Notes: generated by a model from the letters alone, not told the origin. Numbered from the stretch's first letter, positions 34,375-47,119 are shown. The stretch is DNA of 64,000 nucleotides from Bryopsis sp. KO-2023 (GCA_030272585.1 BSYQ01000004.1:1674001-1738000), one strand, 5' to 3'. Numbers and translations are program-made.

Positions 34375-34800
34375 AAATTCAATGGCTTTCTCATTCCCTA
34401 AAAAGGCTGCCTTGAAACTAGGGGTTTCCCCAAGATCATCTATGGTATCTATTTCAGCTCCATTGTCCAAAATCAATCGGGGCTTCCATAGACAGCCAAA
34501 TGCAATGGTGTTTTGTCCGCACCATCACGAGCAGTCACGTCGGCACCTGTAGACCGAGCCACAAAACGTCGTTCTCATTCCCATCAAAGCATCCTTGCAC
34601 AAAACAATCTAGAAGACTGTGTAATGCTGTCAAATTGGCGTGGACTTTCGACAGGTGTGGAATGTTTTTCCCCCCAAGCGCACCCGATTTTAGGAGAAAC
34701 TCCGCCACCTCCAACATGTTCAGATACAGTGCCTCCATCAAAGGGGTCGTTCCGTCGCTTGACTTAAAATCCAGATTTGCCCCTGAAATATCAAACACCA
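34375..34800 (-). pseudogene. ankyrin-repeat fragment
   Basis: Minus-strand pieces encode DGTTPLMEALYLNMLEVAEF, then GADVTARDGADKTPLHLAVY, then LILDNGAEIDTIDDLGETPS. They correspond to the last two exons of a T6/T7-type gene, but an internal deletion shifts the frame between the second and third pieces. No protease exons belong to it. Confidence 0.65.
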
Positions 34801-35845
34801 GCCCCTAAAATTCAGCAATGAAATTGGAGGCATCCATCCAGCATGGCGGACAGTGTATGCCACATCCACACCATGTGACTCCGACTTGAGACCGAGTTAC
34901 AGGTGGGGCCTGTGAACTCTTCTTCAGTGGCTGCCATTCTCTGGGATTCAACAGTTGATGATTACTCATACAAACAAACAAACGTGGTTACATGCGAAAA
35001 AATGTCTCCAGATCCTCTTTTAGATCGGATAGGTGAGAAATGTAGGTGAGAAATGTTGTCGGGTGGGATTCGACTTTATGTATGTTTTGCGGCGGAGTCT
35101 TTTGTGTCTTCGGACAGTGGGCAGTCGGTTTGTTCTTTTGTCCTAGGCGGTTGAAACAATTCAAATCTTCCAGTTGCAGTGGTGGTTGAAACAGCTTTCC
35201 CTTTCTTTGCATAGGGCGCAAGCTAACTCTTTTTCTTTGGCCAACATAGACAACTATCTCATTCCATCTACTGATCAGCAATCGTTTTTCATTTTGTGCC
35301 TATTCCGCCAGGTGGGGGCCACTTCAATAAAAAAACAAAACATCTAAACAATTGGACAAGTCTGTGTGCTCTGGATGAACATTGCACAACACAGTCTATG
35401 TGTTGTGAATGGTGTCTCCCTTTCTTCGAACTTGAAACATGACTTCACAGCTCCTGTCAAAGCAATTCATCCATTATCTGACAGGTTAAGGCCTACTACT
35501 AATCCACCAATTCTTGCCCTCAGTTGTGCCAACAATAGGAGAGCGGCATCTCCTACACAATGTAAATGTTGTTTGTTTGTTTGTTTGTGCCAACATCCAC
35601 ATCACCACCCACTGGCGGTAATCTATGTTCCACTTGTAAAAGGCATTTCTGCTCCGAGATTTGTGAAATGTTGAAAACCCTCCGTCAGAGCCCATGGAAA
35701 TCTACGGACTCAATATCACCCACCCAGTCAGCAAAAAGTGTTGATATGTACAATGTAATACAAGACAAAAACAGCACTGCTACCCCACCCCCCTCAAAAC
35801 ACCAAAATGAAAAGAAATCGCACACACACGTACACACTTGTCACC
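34801..35845. other. intergenic, 3' flank of T6
   Basis: No coding exon is seen. It resembles 18570-19300 downstream of T5. CAAA/GTTT tetranucleotide tracts lie near 34970 and 35568. Confidence 0.5.
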
Positions 35846-38235
35846 TTAACCGTTCAAAAGTTTTTTGAGTCGCTCTATCTCTCCTTTTCCGCATCTCCCT
35901 TCCGCACAAATGCTAGCTCTGATAAATTCGAAACACTGACAAATTTCGTCTTCGATCGTATTCCCATCGTTGTCCTTGATACTGAGATCAGCCCCAGCCC
36001 CTTTAAGAGCTTCAATGGCTTCACCAATCCCAAAAAATGCTGCCGACGACAATGGGGTATCCCCATCATCATCTTTGGCATCTATTTCAGCTCCATTGTC
36101 CAAAAGGAATTGAAGCAACTCTGGGTTTCCAACAAAGGCAGCCACGTGTAAGGGTGTTTCGTCTGTATCATCGCGAGCATTCACATTGGCACCTATAGAC
36201 AACAGGTATCTCATCTCCATCTTTGATTTCAAAGCATGCCGCCAACACAAAACATTTTAGAAGACTTCAGATGCTACAATTGACATCCCACAGTTGCCTC
36301 TGAAAGATCAAACAGCCTAAACATCAGCCACTGAAGGCATTCATTGTATCAAGGTCCTATCATCTGCTTTGACCGAAAGCTTGGAGGAAACACTCAAAAA
36401 CTCATTACAAGTGCAGCTAACATTTGCGGAGCTGGGAAAAAATCAATTGGAAGATCATGAAAAACATATCTCTTTTTGATCATCACCCCATGCACTTCCA
36501 AGCCCTTGTGGCAAGAGAAGCAAAACTGTTTAAAGACGACACAGAATGCAATGTCTTGTTTCTCATATCCAAAAGATGTGTTAGTGGATTTCAGAAAATA
36601 TTAATCAGAGTGCCAACAACATGCCCTTGCTTTAGGGCCACCAACAACCATATGGTGCATCGCAAAATGCATTTTGGAAAAAAATACATCAGCAAGGGCT
36701 CACGATGGATCATCAAAGCCAACATGATAGTGACACTCTCTTAGCACTGTCACCCACCCAAAACAATTACATGCAAAAAGGTGAAAGGGCCTGAAAGGAT
36801 GCGTCTGTGGTATTTTGTGCGTAGGGAAACAGGTGCAATCACAGATCTTTGGAGTCGAAGAAAAACTAAAAAAACTAAACAAAGGCGGCAAAGAGTTCCT
36901 GAAAACATTTTTCTCTTCATGGACATGAAAGACATGCATACAAAGAATAAAACAAACTACAAAAAAACTGGAATTGCGTGCAAATGAAAGAACTCAGTGG
37001 GGGAAACCGCCTTGCTAATCAGTCAAATCTTCCAAGTCCATAGGGAAGCTGAAATTCGACAAAAGGAAAGGAAAGCACTGGTTGAAAAGGCACACTTGGA
37101 AGTGATAATTTCTGTGTGATCTCAAAAGCTTTGTTGCCATTTAATTCACAATTGTTTTTGATAGCGAAGCTGCTTGGAGCGGATACATCCAGAGTTCCTG
37201 CGATACGTACAAGTGCAACCAAGTGCAAAGACTTGCTATCTCAATTACCTGCTTCGATCAAAACCTTGGAAACATCCCAGGAACCTTTTCGTGGAGATTT
37301 GTGCAATGCAGTCCGACCAGCCAGATTTTTTGCGTCAACGTTTGCCCCTGCCGCGGCAATTAGTGAAGTTGAAAAATTGAAAACCACTGGTGACCCAAAA
37401 TGAAATGCAACATGGACACTGAAATTTGAAAGCTGGGTGACGGCCAGTCTTCTTGACAAAAATGTGGTTTTGGATGCCAAAATTGGAGGCAAATCTCACA
37501 GCAATTTCAGGGAATCAGAAAAAGAAAAGAATAGGGGCAATTTGCAACAGATGGAACTGGCTCCAGACCCCCTCCCCCTTATGTACATAAGAAAACAATA
37601 TATGGAATTGGTAAGAAAAAGACCACTTGGCAAATTGGAACTGCCATATCTGTGCGAGCTGATTACCAACAGTGCGCTTCAGCGAAACAGAAACTGCAAA
37701 AACTAATTAGCGACTTGATTATCCGATCAAGATGCCAATGATGGTGCCAGAGAAGAATAAATGATGTGTGGGCTCATACTCTTTCACCTGGACCACAGGT
37801 AGAAGACAATGCCCAAAGACGTCTTTGTAGTGTTGATACTCAACACTTGCACTGGCAGAGATTTAAAAATCACCTGCTTCAATTAGCGTTTCAACAATCT
37901 CCACGTGACCCCTCTGAGCAGCAACATGCAATGGAGTATCCCTAAACTCTTCATGTGTAGATGACACATCAGCCCCCATTGAAAGTAGCTCCTACAAATC
38001 ACATGCACACCAGGTTGGTCTGCCGTATCGTTCTGATGAACAGAGAGTTTTTTTCATGCACACAAAAGCAACTGTTGAAAAAGCTACCTTCACTTTTTGG
38101 GAGTCCCCAGCACGGGAGGCGCTGAAGAGGTACTCATTCAGTTCATCACAATCCTTGCGACATACACCCTGTTTGGAAAATATACACAATATTGGAAACA
38201 TGGAAACAAATCAAGATGAGAGGACAGAGAGATAA

Positions 38236-38570
38236 ACCCCCCCCCCGAATACAGTACCCCCCCCAAATAGAGTACCCCCCCCCCAATATAGTACCCCCCG
38301 CCGCCCCTGGAAGCAAACGCGGAATAGTGTACCCCCCCAAAAGTGACCCCTCCCCCCGGGCCTACCACCCCAAACCTGGTTTTTATGCAATGTTAAGAGT
38401 TTTTTAGTGATGGATGGAGCATTAGCTCCCTTCCTACCTCCCAAATACCCCCTGGAGGATCCAACCCCCTCTCTAAAAATAGAACACCCCCAAATAGTGT
38501 ACCCCCTTGAATTTTTTTTCCAAAGTTATAATTATTGTACCCCGGGGTACTGTATTCGGGGGGGGGGTTT
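38236..38570. mobile_element. MITE-like element with poly-C terminal inverted repeats
   Basis: The ends are inverted copies of about 28 bases: a run of ten C followed by GAATACAGTACCCC at the left and its complement at the right (38544-38570). TA lies next to both ends, consistent with a TA target duplication. The inside is also C-rich, with related motifs such as AATAGAGTACCCC. It has no coding capacity and lies in the first ankyrin intron of T6. Confidence 0.6.
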
Positions 38571-39445
38571 ATATCAATGTGCTGGATTAGTTGTTGGATT
38601 GTTTTGGTTTCGATGTGAGGTTGATATTGGCGAGAGGACGACGCCTGTAAGCTTGCATTCTGTAATACAGAGTTTTTGAACAATTTCCCTTGCCTACACT
38701 CGACAACAAATGCAAACACAATACATGCCTGGCTGAACGGCAAATGACAAATAATTTCATGAATGCTTCTCAAGCACACCCCACAAAAAAAAAGTGGCAA
38801 ATGGCAAGAAATCCAAAACTTTTTTTTTTGATAATTCATCAAATTCCCCATCACTCCTCTTCTTCTCTGGTACAAATGGGGCATAAAAAAAAAAGATGGC
38901 CATTCTCACCAAAGGAGTGGTGGTTTCAGGAGTGGGGGCAGGTTTGCTCTCCAAAGGAGTGGCGGTTGAAGATGGAGCATTCCCCATTTTTTCATCTATC
39001 CATTTCCGGAAACTGCTGACTCTGGTGTATACATCGGCTTTCGTCGAATCGCAAGAGGTCGGCCCAAAAGATACAATTCCAACCAACAGATCGAGGTCTG
39101 GATTCCCATCAATGATGCTGTCCCCCCCTTTGGTGTCACATATCAGCAAAGGACCTCCAGAATCGCCTGCAAGAATTCAAATCATAAATTGGACCCCAGC
39201 AGAAAAAGAAATCCCAAAACAGACGTCTCATTCATTTCTTGTTACTTTCCAGCTCCAACTGCTTACCCTCGCATGCTCCTTGTTTGGAAGAGTGTGCGCA
39301 AAGCATGTTGTTTTTGAGATTGGACCATCCTAGCTCGCAATTTATGTTGCTGACATACTCCACTTGGTCGGCAAACTGAAGAACTTTGGGCATTGGGCCA
39401 CGCTCGCTGGTCTTACCCCACCCTGCAGTGACTAAATACTGACCC

Positions 39446-39450
39446 ACTCC
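39446..39450. repeat. target-site duplication (ACTCC), left copy
   Basis: ACTCC here and at 47944-47948 flanks the retrotransposon. T7, which lacks the insertion, has a single ACTCC at the same place (CCCACTCCAATGG). Confidence 0.9.
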
Positions 39451-39860
39451 TGATAAAAACACGGGAAAGTATCGAGTAGTGGTAGACGTTACGTCTAGAA
39501 CCACGGAAACACGGATAAGAGTCTTTGCTTACAAGCTTACTCTAGAACATTGTTACCTCGGTCCGGATCCAATAAATATGGGGCCGGACCGACAACCTGG
39601 CAAAAGGAACGGTTGAGAGCTGTCGGACCCAGCGTCCACTGGACCGACAGATCCAGACCAAATCCTTCTCAGGACCGTTGGTTGGATTGTGTGGACACGG
39701 TAACTGCCACCGTGTCCACCTCTCACTTGGGTCAGTCGGACTGTACTGCTGGACCGGCTCTGGTACCGAACCAGGCACTGATTACCGGACCAGGCTGATC
39801 CAGTCCGACTGGATCGACTTGGGTGAATGTGTACTCGTTCCAGAGTCCACATTCGTATCA
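39451..39860 (-). repeat. 3' LTR (410 bp)
   Basis: On the plus strand it starts TGATAAAAAC and ends ATTCGTATCA. It matches 47534-47943 along its length as far as I can check by eye. It is the 3' LTR because the element reads on the minus strand. Confidence 0.95.
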
Positions 39861-39877
39861 ACCACTCCCCCCCCCAT
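39861..39877 (-). promoter_or_regulatory. polypurine tract
   Basis: On the minus strand GATGGGGGGGGGAGTGGT lies directly against the 3' LTR, the expected place for the plus-strand primer of reverse transcription. Confidence 0.8.
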
Positions 39878-40236
39878 CAAGTGCGCGTCCCGAGCACCAC
39901 GTATATGAGAGGAGATCAGTTTACACAACCCAAGTCACCCCGAACCTTTTTACATGCCAAAAATGTCTGTGTTCAAAAACAAACAAGGTTCTTATCGGTC
40001 CATCCGACACTGGTCCCCTTGACCTCTGTTACCTTGAGATCCAACAACCAAACAAAACCCCTGGATCCAATAATCAAAACAAAAGAAACCCCTGGATCCA
40101 ATAATGTCTGCAAAATCGATATAGTTCCCTGTTACCTTAGAAAGAAAAGTAAGGTAACCTCTGGATCCCAGCCTGGATCCACTCAAATGTTTGATTCTGA
40201 ACACCCAAATAACCCAAAAGAAAACAAACACACCAA

Positions 40237-40764
40237 TCACTCCACTGGTCCCAACAGGTTAGACCTGTTGTAACTCATTTCTGGCTTTTGCCACGACTGC
40301 GAAGTCGCGTTCTGGGACCTTGGACCGCCTGCGTTTGCTGTGACGATCCGCCAGAGTGCTCTCCACGCTGCTCCTGGGTCCGCTCCTGCGTTTGCTCCGC
40401 CGATACCGCTCCCTGTGAAGTTCCTCTCGCCTGTCGATTTCCAACGGGATCCACCCCAACGGCCTTGAGGTAAGCCGCGTTCCAATCTCGCAACTGCTTT
40501 TTGCTTTTCCCGGTCCAGAACTCCTATTGCCTTCTCTATCCCTGTAACCATTTCCGCCTCACGGTTCCGTCCCCATTTTCGCGCGTCCCCTTCTGCTTCC
40601 TTCCTAGCGTTCGCCAGTGCCTCCTTTGTAGCGGCTAGTTCATTCTCAAGCTGCTGAATCCTTTCTTTTTGTGCCGCTACCGTGGCCTGTAACCTCTTTG
40701 TTTCCTCAGTGAACGCTGCATTTAACGCATCAAGGGCGCTGGAGACAGGAGTCGGTGCAGCCAT
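40237..40764 (-). CDS. extra 3' ORF of the retrotransposon, coiled-coil protein
   Basis: A 175-residue open frame sits between pol and the 3' LTR, the place of env in some Ty3/gypsy elements. It has no signal peptide or membrane segment. Residues about 10-90 are strongly heptad-like and charged (EETKRLQATVAAQKERIQQL, ENELAATKEALANARKEAEG), followed by a Gly/Trp/Arg-rich tail. Its start overlaps the end of the short ORF 40922-40722 in another frame. The function is unknown. Its persistence in a young element suggests that it is expressed. Confidence 0.6.
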   Translation of the reverse strand: MAAPTPVSSALDALNAAFTEETKRLQATVAAQKERIQQLENELAATKEALANARKEAEGDARKWGRNREAEMVTGIEKAIGVLDREKQKAVARLERGLPQGRWGGSRWKSTGERNFTGSGIGGANAGADPGAAWRALWRIVTANAGGPRSQNATSQSWQKPEMSYNRSNLLGPVE

Positions 40765-40922
40765 TTCGAACGAGAACGAAGGAACAGTAGTTGTTTGTCG
40801 GGGTTTGCAGTAGCGAGTCGGAGAACAGAAACCAAAGTGCGCTCGATGTATGGTTCCTTGTCTTCGCGCTTAATTTTTATCGTCGTTCCCGGCTCCACGG
40901 TCCAGTACTCCTGTACAGCCAC
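40722..40922 (-). CDS. short ORF between pol and the coiled-coil ORF
   Basis: A 66-residue frame beginning MAVQEYWTVEPGTTIKIK is rich in Lys/Arg and overlaps the start of the next ORF by 43 bases. The shift between them has the same phase as the gag/pol shift. It may be the N-terminal part of one frameshifted product or chance; I recognise no domain. Confidence 0.35.
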   Translation of the reverse strand: MAVQEYWTVEPGTTIKIKREDKEPYIERTLVSVLRLATANPDKQLLFLRSRSKWLHRLLSPAPLMR

Positions 40923-41078
40923 GCCTTCCTCGGATCGTGTAGTCAGCTGGGAGTTACCTCAGGACTGAGATGATGTTTCCCCGTTAAAGCTGTCCCATAC
41001 CAGCCGGGGTTGGATCATTCTCGGTCCGTCTCCATTTGGATCCAACTCCCCCATCGCTGGCTCCAATGCGATCCGGTC

Positions 41079-44000
41079 TCAGTTATGGCCATGTTTGGCT
41101 GAGTTTTTCCTTTCGAACTCAGCTAACAATTCTGCACAGTGTTCCAGATGTGCAACCGGTTCCCATGTGGCCTCATGGGTCGGATAACCCTTCCATAGTA
41201 CCAGGTACCTCTTTCTTTTTCCAGCTCCCTTGGATCGTAGAACCGTCTCCACTTCGAATTCCTCGGCTCCAGTTAGTTCGTCCACCAGAGCCGGTCCTGG
41301 AGGATCGTCCCTCTTGAATTCCTCGGAACGTATATACTCCTTGAGTTTGGAGACGTGGAAGGTTGGATGTAGTCGCCATGTTTCTGGTAGATCAATGCGG
41401 TAGGCCACCGGTGATATCACTTTGGTCACCTTGAATGGCCCGATGAACCGTCTTCGGACCTTAGCTGGAACATGCTTGGTCACGGCCAACGGAAGATGTG
41501 CACTTCGTAGGCACACTTCTTGGCCCACTTGGAACTCCACGTGCCTCCTTTTCTTGTTGGCTACTTGGCACATTTGCTCCTGGGCGGCGTGGTAGTTCTT
41601 CTTCGCGTCCATCAAATCGTCCCGCATTCGGTCCACCATGGCTTCTGCGGCCTCAACATTGCTCTTGGGCCGGTCCAACTCCAATCCCTTCGGGTGCTGG
41701 CCGTACATAAGATAGAACGGCGTGTACTTGGTACTGGCGTTGATCGAGTTATTCGCTGCAAATTCTGCCGTGCTCAGGTAGTCGCTCCACTTCTCCGGCC
41801 TGGCCTCAATATAGGGCCGAAGGAAGTTCTCCAGGGTCCGGATCGTTACTTCACTCTGGCCATCCGACTGTGGATGGTGAGCAGTCGACATCCGCAGATC
41901 CGTTCCTACGAGCCTGAACAGTTCCTTGTAGAACTGGCTCGTGAACCGTGGATCGCGATCCGAAACGATCACTTCGGGTATCCCTGAGGTAGGGAACACC
42001 TGGGATAGAAACAACTCGGCATACTCCTTTGCCGATACCTCCTTGGTACATGGCACGAACTTGCACATTTTTGTGAGCCGGTCCACAAAGACAGCTACAG
42101 CGGTATACCCATTCGATTTCGGCAAATCGGTCACAAGGTCCGTTGTCAGCTGTTCCCACTTATATGTCGGAACGGGAAGCGGATTCAGCAATCCTTTGGG
42201 CTTCGCGTTCTCGGTCTTCATCACTTGGCATGTGGGGCACGAGCGGACATAGTCGGTCACGGTTCGTCTCCAACCGCGCCACCAATATCTTCGGCTCACG
42301 AGCTCGGCCGTCCTGGCCACTCCTGGATGTCCCGCCATCGGAACATCGTGGTGATCGTGCAACACCACTTGTCGTTTTGTGGTAGGGACCACTAGTTTTG
42401 GGTCCACTCCTGGTTCGGTTTGATATAAAAGCATTCCCGGTTCGGTCCGAGAATACCCGGGTACATGTCGTCCTTGGTCCAGTTGGTCCAGAATACGCTT
42501 CAAAGTAGGGTCATCAGTGGTCGCTTGCGTCCATTCCTGCGCCTCCCCGGGCGAAATTTTGGCCTCCAAAAGTGCATTCAACTTGAGCTGAGGCTTGCGT
42601 GACAATGCATCAGCCACCACATTGGATCGGCCCGGGAGGTAGACGATCTTCGGCATAATAGACTGAAAATACCCCGCCTTCAACCAGCGGGTTTGGGTCC
42701 GAGACAGGACCCGTTGCTGGAGGAAATGTGTAGCGGGCTGGTGGTCCGTGTAGACAGTGGTCCCTTTTGGCGCTCCTTCGAGATAATGGCGCCATTGAGC
42801 CAAGGCATAGGAAATGCCCAAAAGCTCCCTTTCATAGGCCGAGTACTTCTGTTCGGCCGAGTTGAGGGACCTACTGAGGAACGCCACCGGTTGAAGTCCA
42901 TCGTCAGCCTCTTGCATCAATGTGGCTCCCAGCGCAAAATCCGAAGCATCCGTGACAACTACATATGGCTTGTCCGGATCCGGTATCAGCAGGACCGGAG
43001 CCGTCGTCAGACTTTCCTTCAGGGCTTCAAAAGCTGCCTTCTGCTCGGCTCCCCATTCCCATGGCTGGTCCTTCTTCACAAGCTTCTGGATCGGCGCTGC
43101 TACCTTCGAAAACTGTCGAATGAAGCGTCGGTAATACGAAACCATCCCCAGAAAACTTCGGACCTCAGGAACTGAGGTCAGCGGCTCCCAATCCCGGATC
43201 GCCTGGACCTTGGACCGATGCGGCGAGATTCCGTTCGCCGAGATCCAATGGCCCACAAAATCCAACTCCTTCACGGCGATAGAACACTTCGATGCCTTTG
43301 CGTACAGGTTGTGCTCCGCTAGCTTGTCCAATACCAAGCGTAGGTGCTCCGCATGCTCCTCCTCGTTCTTGCTGTAGACTATGATGTCATCGAGGAACAC
43401 GACCATGAATCGGTCATGGAAATCCCGGAACAGGTCGTTTATCATAGCCATAAACTGCGGAGGGGCGTTTGTGAGCCCAAATGGCACCACCTTGTACTCG
43501 TAGTGTCCGTACCGGGTCCGGAACGCTGTCTTCTCCTGGTCCTCAGGCCGGATCGGCATCTGCCAGTAGCCGGATCGCAGGTCCAACCGGCTAAACACCT
43601 TAGCTCCCTGTAGTCGGTCCAATAGCTCCTCGGGTAGCGGTAGTGGATAGCGGTTCTTGATGGTCCTCTGGTTGAGCCAGCGGTAGTCGATGCAAAAGCG
43701 AAGGCCACCGTCCTTCTTGTTAGCGAAGAGGACCGGTGCGCCCCATGGACTCTTGGAGGGCCGGATCAACTCCCGGTCCAACATATAGTCCAGCTGTTTA
43801 CGGACCTCCTGAAGCTCCGCCGGAGATAGTTTATACATGGGACGAAAGATTGGCTTCGTCCCCTCCTCAACCTTGATCTCGAACTCGTGCCCGTTTCGGA
43901 CCGGTGGTGGTCCTTTGGGCAGATCCGAGGCAAATACTCTCCGATAGCTCTCCAGTAGGTTCGTAATCTTTCGAGAGGTGTCCTCCCGAATCAGTCGCTC

Positions 44001-45014
44001 CACATCGTCCTTCTGATGTCCGTCTTCTGGCTCCACTTCCGTAACTACCACCATCAAAGCTCCACAATCGTTGGACCGTATCCCTCGCCAAACGTTGGTG
44101 GCGGATGTCGGTTCCAATCCCCCAATACTCATGACTTCAGTTGGCTTTGGCTGAGTTGAAATAGCTAATGGTAATGATAGTTGGCTCCGGCCCCGACGAA
44201 CCTTAATGGTCCGAGTGCGAAAACACAAATCGGGGTTTTCGGCAACCAACCATGGAATTCCCAATATCATTTCATATGCCATTCCAGGGAACAAGTGGAA
44301 ATCGGACACAAAATTAACTGATCCGGACCGGAACTGTAACCGGTCCGCTCGTCCTGTAACCTGTTTCCTGGAACCATCTGCCATAACCAAAGTCCGTTGT
44401 TCGGGGAAAACCTTTACACCCACTTTCTCCACTACTTCCTTCGAAAGGTAATTTTCCCAACTGCCCGAATCGACATAAGCCACTACTGGCACGTCCTTAA
44501 TAAAAACCCTTATTTCAAACCCCGTAAAACGACTATTCTTGCCGGCCCCGCCGGTCTTAGCTAAAAAAGAAAAATTGTCGGCCGTCGCAGAACCGGTCCG
44601 ACTAAGTGCCTGCCCTAGCACTTCCCCATCCACCTCGGTAGCTCCTTGACCTTTCCCTGGTTCAAGTGATGCATCACGCTCCGAGTGGTCCGATGGCCCC
44701 ACGGGCTGTTCTTGCCCTTGACCGTCGGTGGCTCCTCTCAAGGGTCCCGTCCCTGGTGACCCGGTCCGCACATCTGCTGTATCTTGGGGACTGTCTTGCG
44801 GACTGGAGCTGTGTTTCGGTTCTTCCGGCTGGTCTTTCCAGCGTACTCTTTTTTCCCTTTGCCCTTGATCTCCCGGATCGCTGGCCTCATCACCACCCGT
44901 TTCCTGGTCCAAGGCTGGTGGTCCTGCGCCTCGGACCTTCAATTTACTGATCTTTTGGCGTCGGACAGTTTTGGACAATATCGCACTCCATGGTTGCCTC
45001 CACAAAGATAACAC
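41079..45014 (-). CDS. pol: pol polyprotein: protease, RT, RNase H, integrase, chromodomain
   Basis: The frame is 1,311 codons but begins inside gag in the -1 frame, with no ATG at its start, so it is probably made as Gag-Pol by frameshifting in the 76-base overlap. In order: aspartic protease with [15 protein letters not shown] (DSG active site); reverse transcriptase with [20 protein letters not shown] and [13 protein letters not shown]; RNase H with [15 protein letters not shown]; integrase with an HHCC zinc site ([19 protein letters not shown]) and DDE residues in [20 protein letters not shown] and [11 protein letters not shown]; and a C-terminal chromodomain ([17 protein letters not shown]). 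The chromodomain places it among chromoviruses and should direct insertion toward particular chromatin. No stop or frameshift interrupts it. Confidence 0.95.
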   Translation of the reverse strand: MLSLWRQPWSAILSKTVRRQKISKLKVRGAGPPALDQETGGDEASDPGDQGQREKRVRWKDQPEEPKHSSSPQDSPQDTADVRTGSPGTGPLRGATDGQGQEQPVGPSDHSERDASLEPGKGQGATEVDGEVLGQALSRTGSATADNFSFLAKTGGAGKNSRFTGFEIRVFIKDVPVVAYVDSGSWENYLSKEVVEKVGVKVFPEQRTLVMADGSRKQVTGRADRLQFRSGSVNFVSDFHLFPGMAYEMILGIPWLVAENPDLCFRTRTIKVRRGRSQLSLPLAISTQPKPTEVMSIGGLEPTSATNVWRGIRSNDCGALMVVVTEVEPEDGHQKDDVERLIREDTSRKITNLLESYRRVFASDLPKGPPPVRNGHEFEIKVEEGTKPIFRPMYKLSPAELQEVRKQLDYMLDRELIRPSKSPWGAPVLFANKKDGGLRFCIDYRWLNQRTIKNRYPLPLPEELLDRLQGAKVFSRLDLRSGYWQMPIRPEDQEKTAFRTRYGHYEYKVVPFGLTNAPPQFMAMINDLFRDFHDRFMVVFLDDIIVYSKNEEEHAEHLRLVLDKLAEHNLYAKASKCSIAVKELDFVGHWISANGISPHRSKVQAIRDWEPLTSVPEVRSFLGMVSYYRRFIRQFSKVAAPIQKLVKKDQPWEWGAEQKAAFEALKESLTTAPVLLIPDPDKPYVVVTDASDFALGATLMQEADDGLQPVAFLSRSLNSAEQKYSAYERELLGISYALAQWRHYLEGAPKGTTVYTDHQPATHFLQQRVLSRTQTRWLKAGYFQSIMPKIVYLPGRSNVVADALSRKPQLKLNALLEAKISPGEAQEWTQATTDDPTLKRILDQLDQGRHVPGYSRTEPGMLLYQTEPGVDPKLVVPTTKRQVVLHDHHDVPMAGHPGVARTAELVSRRYWWRGWRRTVTDYVRSCPTCQVMKTENAKPKGLLNPLPVPTYKWEQLTTDLVTDLPKSNGYTAVAVFVDRLTKMCKFVPCTKEVSAKEYAELFLSQVFPTSGIPEVIVSDRDPRFTSQFYKELFRLVGTDLRMSTAHHPQSDGQSEVTIRTLENFLRPYIEARPEKWSDYLSTAEFAANNSINASTKYTPFYLMYGQHPKGLELDRPKSNVEAAEAMVDRMRDDLMDAKKNYHAAQEQMCQVANKKRRHVEFQVGQEVCLRSAHLPLAVTKHVPAKVRRRFIGPFKVTKVISPVAYRIDLPETWRLHPTFHVSKLKEYIRSEEFKRDDPPGPALVDELTGAEEFEVETVLRSKGAGKRKRYLVLWKGYPTHEATWEPVAHLEHCAELLAEFERKNSAKHGHN

Positions 45015-47119
45015 GACATTTGTCCCCTGCCGCCGCCTCCTGGATTCCCTCTTCCGCCTTGTCGGCCTCCAGTGCCACGGCCTCTGCCTCGGCCTCCGCC
45101 TCCTCGGCCACGGCCACGGCCACGGCCTCGGTCTCCAATGGCTCCAAGTCGGTCCTCACGCGGTCCATCGCCAATGCTGTTGACTCGGCTTCGTCGGTTC
45201 CATCTTGGTCTGCCTCCTTGGCCCCTGGCACCGGAATGTGGATGTAGGGTCCGGACACCGTCGAGTCGTTCAGCCATTTCAATCGCTTCCTGCACATCCC
45301 CTCGCACGAATCCAGCGATAGTAGTGCGAAGAGGGTCTCGTAACCCAGCGACGAACGTCGAAAACATCTCCGCCTCCGTCATGTCCGGGATGCGAAAACA
45401 AATGTGCTGGAACCGGCGCACGTAGTCACGCACGGTCCCTCCCTGCTTGAGGCCACGTAGCTCGGTCCGGGCCCGTTCCGTCGAAGTCGTAGGCTCAAAT
45501 TGGCGTCGTGCCTCCGTTGCCCACTCTTGCCAATCAGCGAAGGGTTGGCGTCTCCCCTCAGCCATGCGAAGCTCCTGCAAGTTCATCCAACGCGAGGCCG
45601 CTCCTCCAACGTGGGCCGACAGCACTCGGATCCACTGGACCTCAGGGACATCTTGGGCCCGCAACCACCTGCCCATTTGCATAACCCACTCGGTGACGGA
45701 CACATCGTGGTCACCTGTGTAGGGTTTAGGCATCTGCAACTTCAAGTGGCGCAGGGGGTTGCGTCCATCCGGTGGGTTTGGTGCGCCTGGTCCTGGTGGT
45801 CCTCCCGGACCTCCTGGTCCGCCTGGTCCACCTGGTCCTGGTCCACCTGGTCCACCCGGTCCTCCTGGCCCTCCTGGTCCTCCTGGTCCATTGGGTCCTC
45901 CTGGCCCTCCTGGTCGCCTCGATCCGTCTGGTCCATCATCATCGTCATCGCCTCCACCGCCTCCACCGCCGCCTGCTGGGTGCGTTCCTTGTCGCCGGTT
46001 CATCTGTCCAGTTGGGTCTTGTTGGCCCACTGATGCGTATGATCCCATCCCAGCGAATGGGTCCGATCCGGAGTTGAACCCTCCCCGACCACTCGTCTGC
46101 TGCATGGCTCCTGGTGGCACTTGTGCTGCGGGCCATGGTCTGCCTTGGTCGGTAGTTTGGTCTCGAATAACGGGACCTGGCCTGCGGTTCAACCTGGGTC
46201 CTGGGTCGGCGGTTCCTCTGGGAGGTAGGAGCACAGGTAAAGGTGCGGCGTTGACGTCCATAGGTGATACCAGCGGTGCTTGAGTTTGCCCTGACGAAGT
46301 GGCTACTGTTGGTGGCGCGGCCGGTCCACCGGTCAGCCCTGTCGTGACCACGGGTACCAAAGGTGGAGCCGTTGGTGCCTGGACCGTCTGCGTTCCAACG
46401 TACACGGGAACGTGTTGCGGTCCTGTGGGCACCTGCTTGGACCATAACTTGACGAGCTCTTCCACGTTGGGTTTGGCTTCTGTCTCGCGCCAAAGTCGGT
46501 CCTTGTCCTTCTCCAACTCCTTGGTAACCACGTCGAGTGTAGCTACTGCGACCTTGTTGTCGTTGAGCTGATGTGTGAGATACTCGGTCCTGGCCCCAAG
46601 GTTCTTGACATCGTCCTCTGCCTTGGCGGCCAAACGGTCCTGGCTCAGTTGGAGACGGCGCTCCAGCTCCGCGGTGAGCTGTCCATACTCTTGGCGTTGT
46701 GCCTCCAATCTCTCGGCGAGACCCGCGACCTGTTGATCTACAAGGGCCGCCTGCCGTTCTTCGGCTTCTCTCCTCTGGGCCTCGAGACGGTAGTCGAGAT
46801 CTTCGGCTTGCTGGTCCAGCAAAGCGGCTGCGTGCTCCTGTTGCTGTTGCAGCTGGCCCCGGACCTCTTCGAGGGCCGCCTGTAGGTTGGCCACGGTCCG
46901 GTCCGCCCATTGACCCGCGTCCACCTCCAGCTGGTTCATACGTACGTCGGCTTGGTTGTTCTCGACATGAACCTGCTGTACGTGCTGGTAGTTCTGCTGC
47001 ACGAACATTGGTCCTTGGGCCGGTGGTGGAGGGTCGTCTTCGGTCCCCAAACTCATCTCGTCTCCCTCGTCCACATGGTCGGGATAGGCTGGGGCTTCCT
47101 CGTACGGGATAAGGTCCAT
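44939..47119 (-). CDS. gag: gag of the chromovirus, with collagen-like and RGG segments
   Basis: 726 residues from ATG. The N-terminal third is acidic then coiled coil (long Gln/Glu/Leu heptads). The middle is Pro/Gln-rich. About residues 395-450 form an uninterrupted collagen-like (GGP/GPP)n run. The retrotransposon capsid domain follows ([40 protein letters not shown]). The end has Arg-Gly repeats ([18 protein letters not shown]) and one zinc knuckle, [13 protein letters not shown] (C-x2-C-x3-H-x4-C, one residue shorter than usual). It is long for a gag because of the extra N-terminal and Gly/Pro segments. It should form the particle that packages element RNA. Confidence 0.92.
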   Translation of the reverse strand: MDLIPYEEAPAYPDHVDEGDEMSLGTEDDPPPPAQGPMFVQQNYQHVQQVHVENNQADVRMNQLEVDAGQWADRTVANLQAALEEVRGQLQQQQEHAAALLDQQAEDLDYRLEAQRREAEERQAALVDQQVAGLAERLEAQRQEYGQLTAELERRLQLSQDRLAAKAEDDVKNLGARTEYLTHQLNDNKVAVATLDVVTKELEKDKDRLWRETEAKPNVEELVKLWSKQVPTGPQHVPVYVGTQTVQAPTAPPLVPVVTTGLTGGPAAPPTVATSSGQTQAPLVSPMDVNAAPLPVLLPPRGTADPGPRLNRRPGPVIRDQTTDQGRPWPAAQVPPGAMQQTSGRGGFNSGSDPFAGMGSYASVGQQDPTGQMNRRQGTHPAGGGGGGGGDDDDDGPDGSRRPGGPGGPNGPGGPGGPGGPGGPGGPGPGGPGGPGGPGGPPGPGAPNPPDGRNPLRHLKLQMPKPYTGDHDVSVTEWVMQMGRWLRAQDVPEVQWIRVLSAHVGGAASRWMNLQELRMAEGRRQPFADWQEWATEARRQFEPTTSTERARTELRGLKQGGTVRDYVRRFQHICFRIPDMTEAEMFSTFVAGLRDPLRTTIAGFVRGDVQEAIEMAERLDGVRTLHPHSGARGQGGRPRWNRRSRVNSIGDGPREDRLGAIGDRGRGRGRGRGGGGRGRGRGTGGRQGGRGNPGGGGRGQMSCYLCGGNHGVRYCPKLSDAKRSVN

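Noticed and set aside
38136-38480. Gly-rich reverse-strand frames over the poly-C region
   Set aside because: Low-complexity translation of the C-rich MITE.
39542-39798. 78- and 82-codon frames repeated at 47625-47881
   Set aside because: They lie wholly inside the two LTRs and have no domain; LTRs are regulatory.
45759-46283. Plus-strand frame rich in Gly-Pro (collagen-like)
   Set aside because: It is the complement of the GGP-coding repeat of gag; the gag frame continues into capsid and zinc-knuckle sequence.
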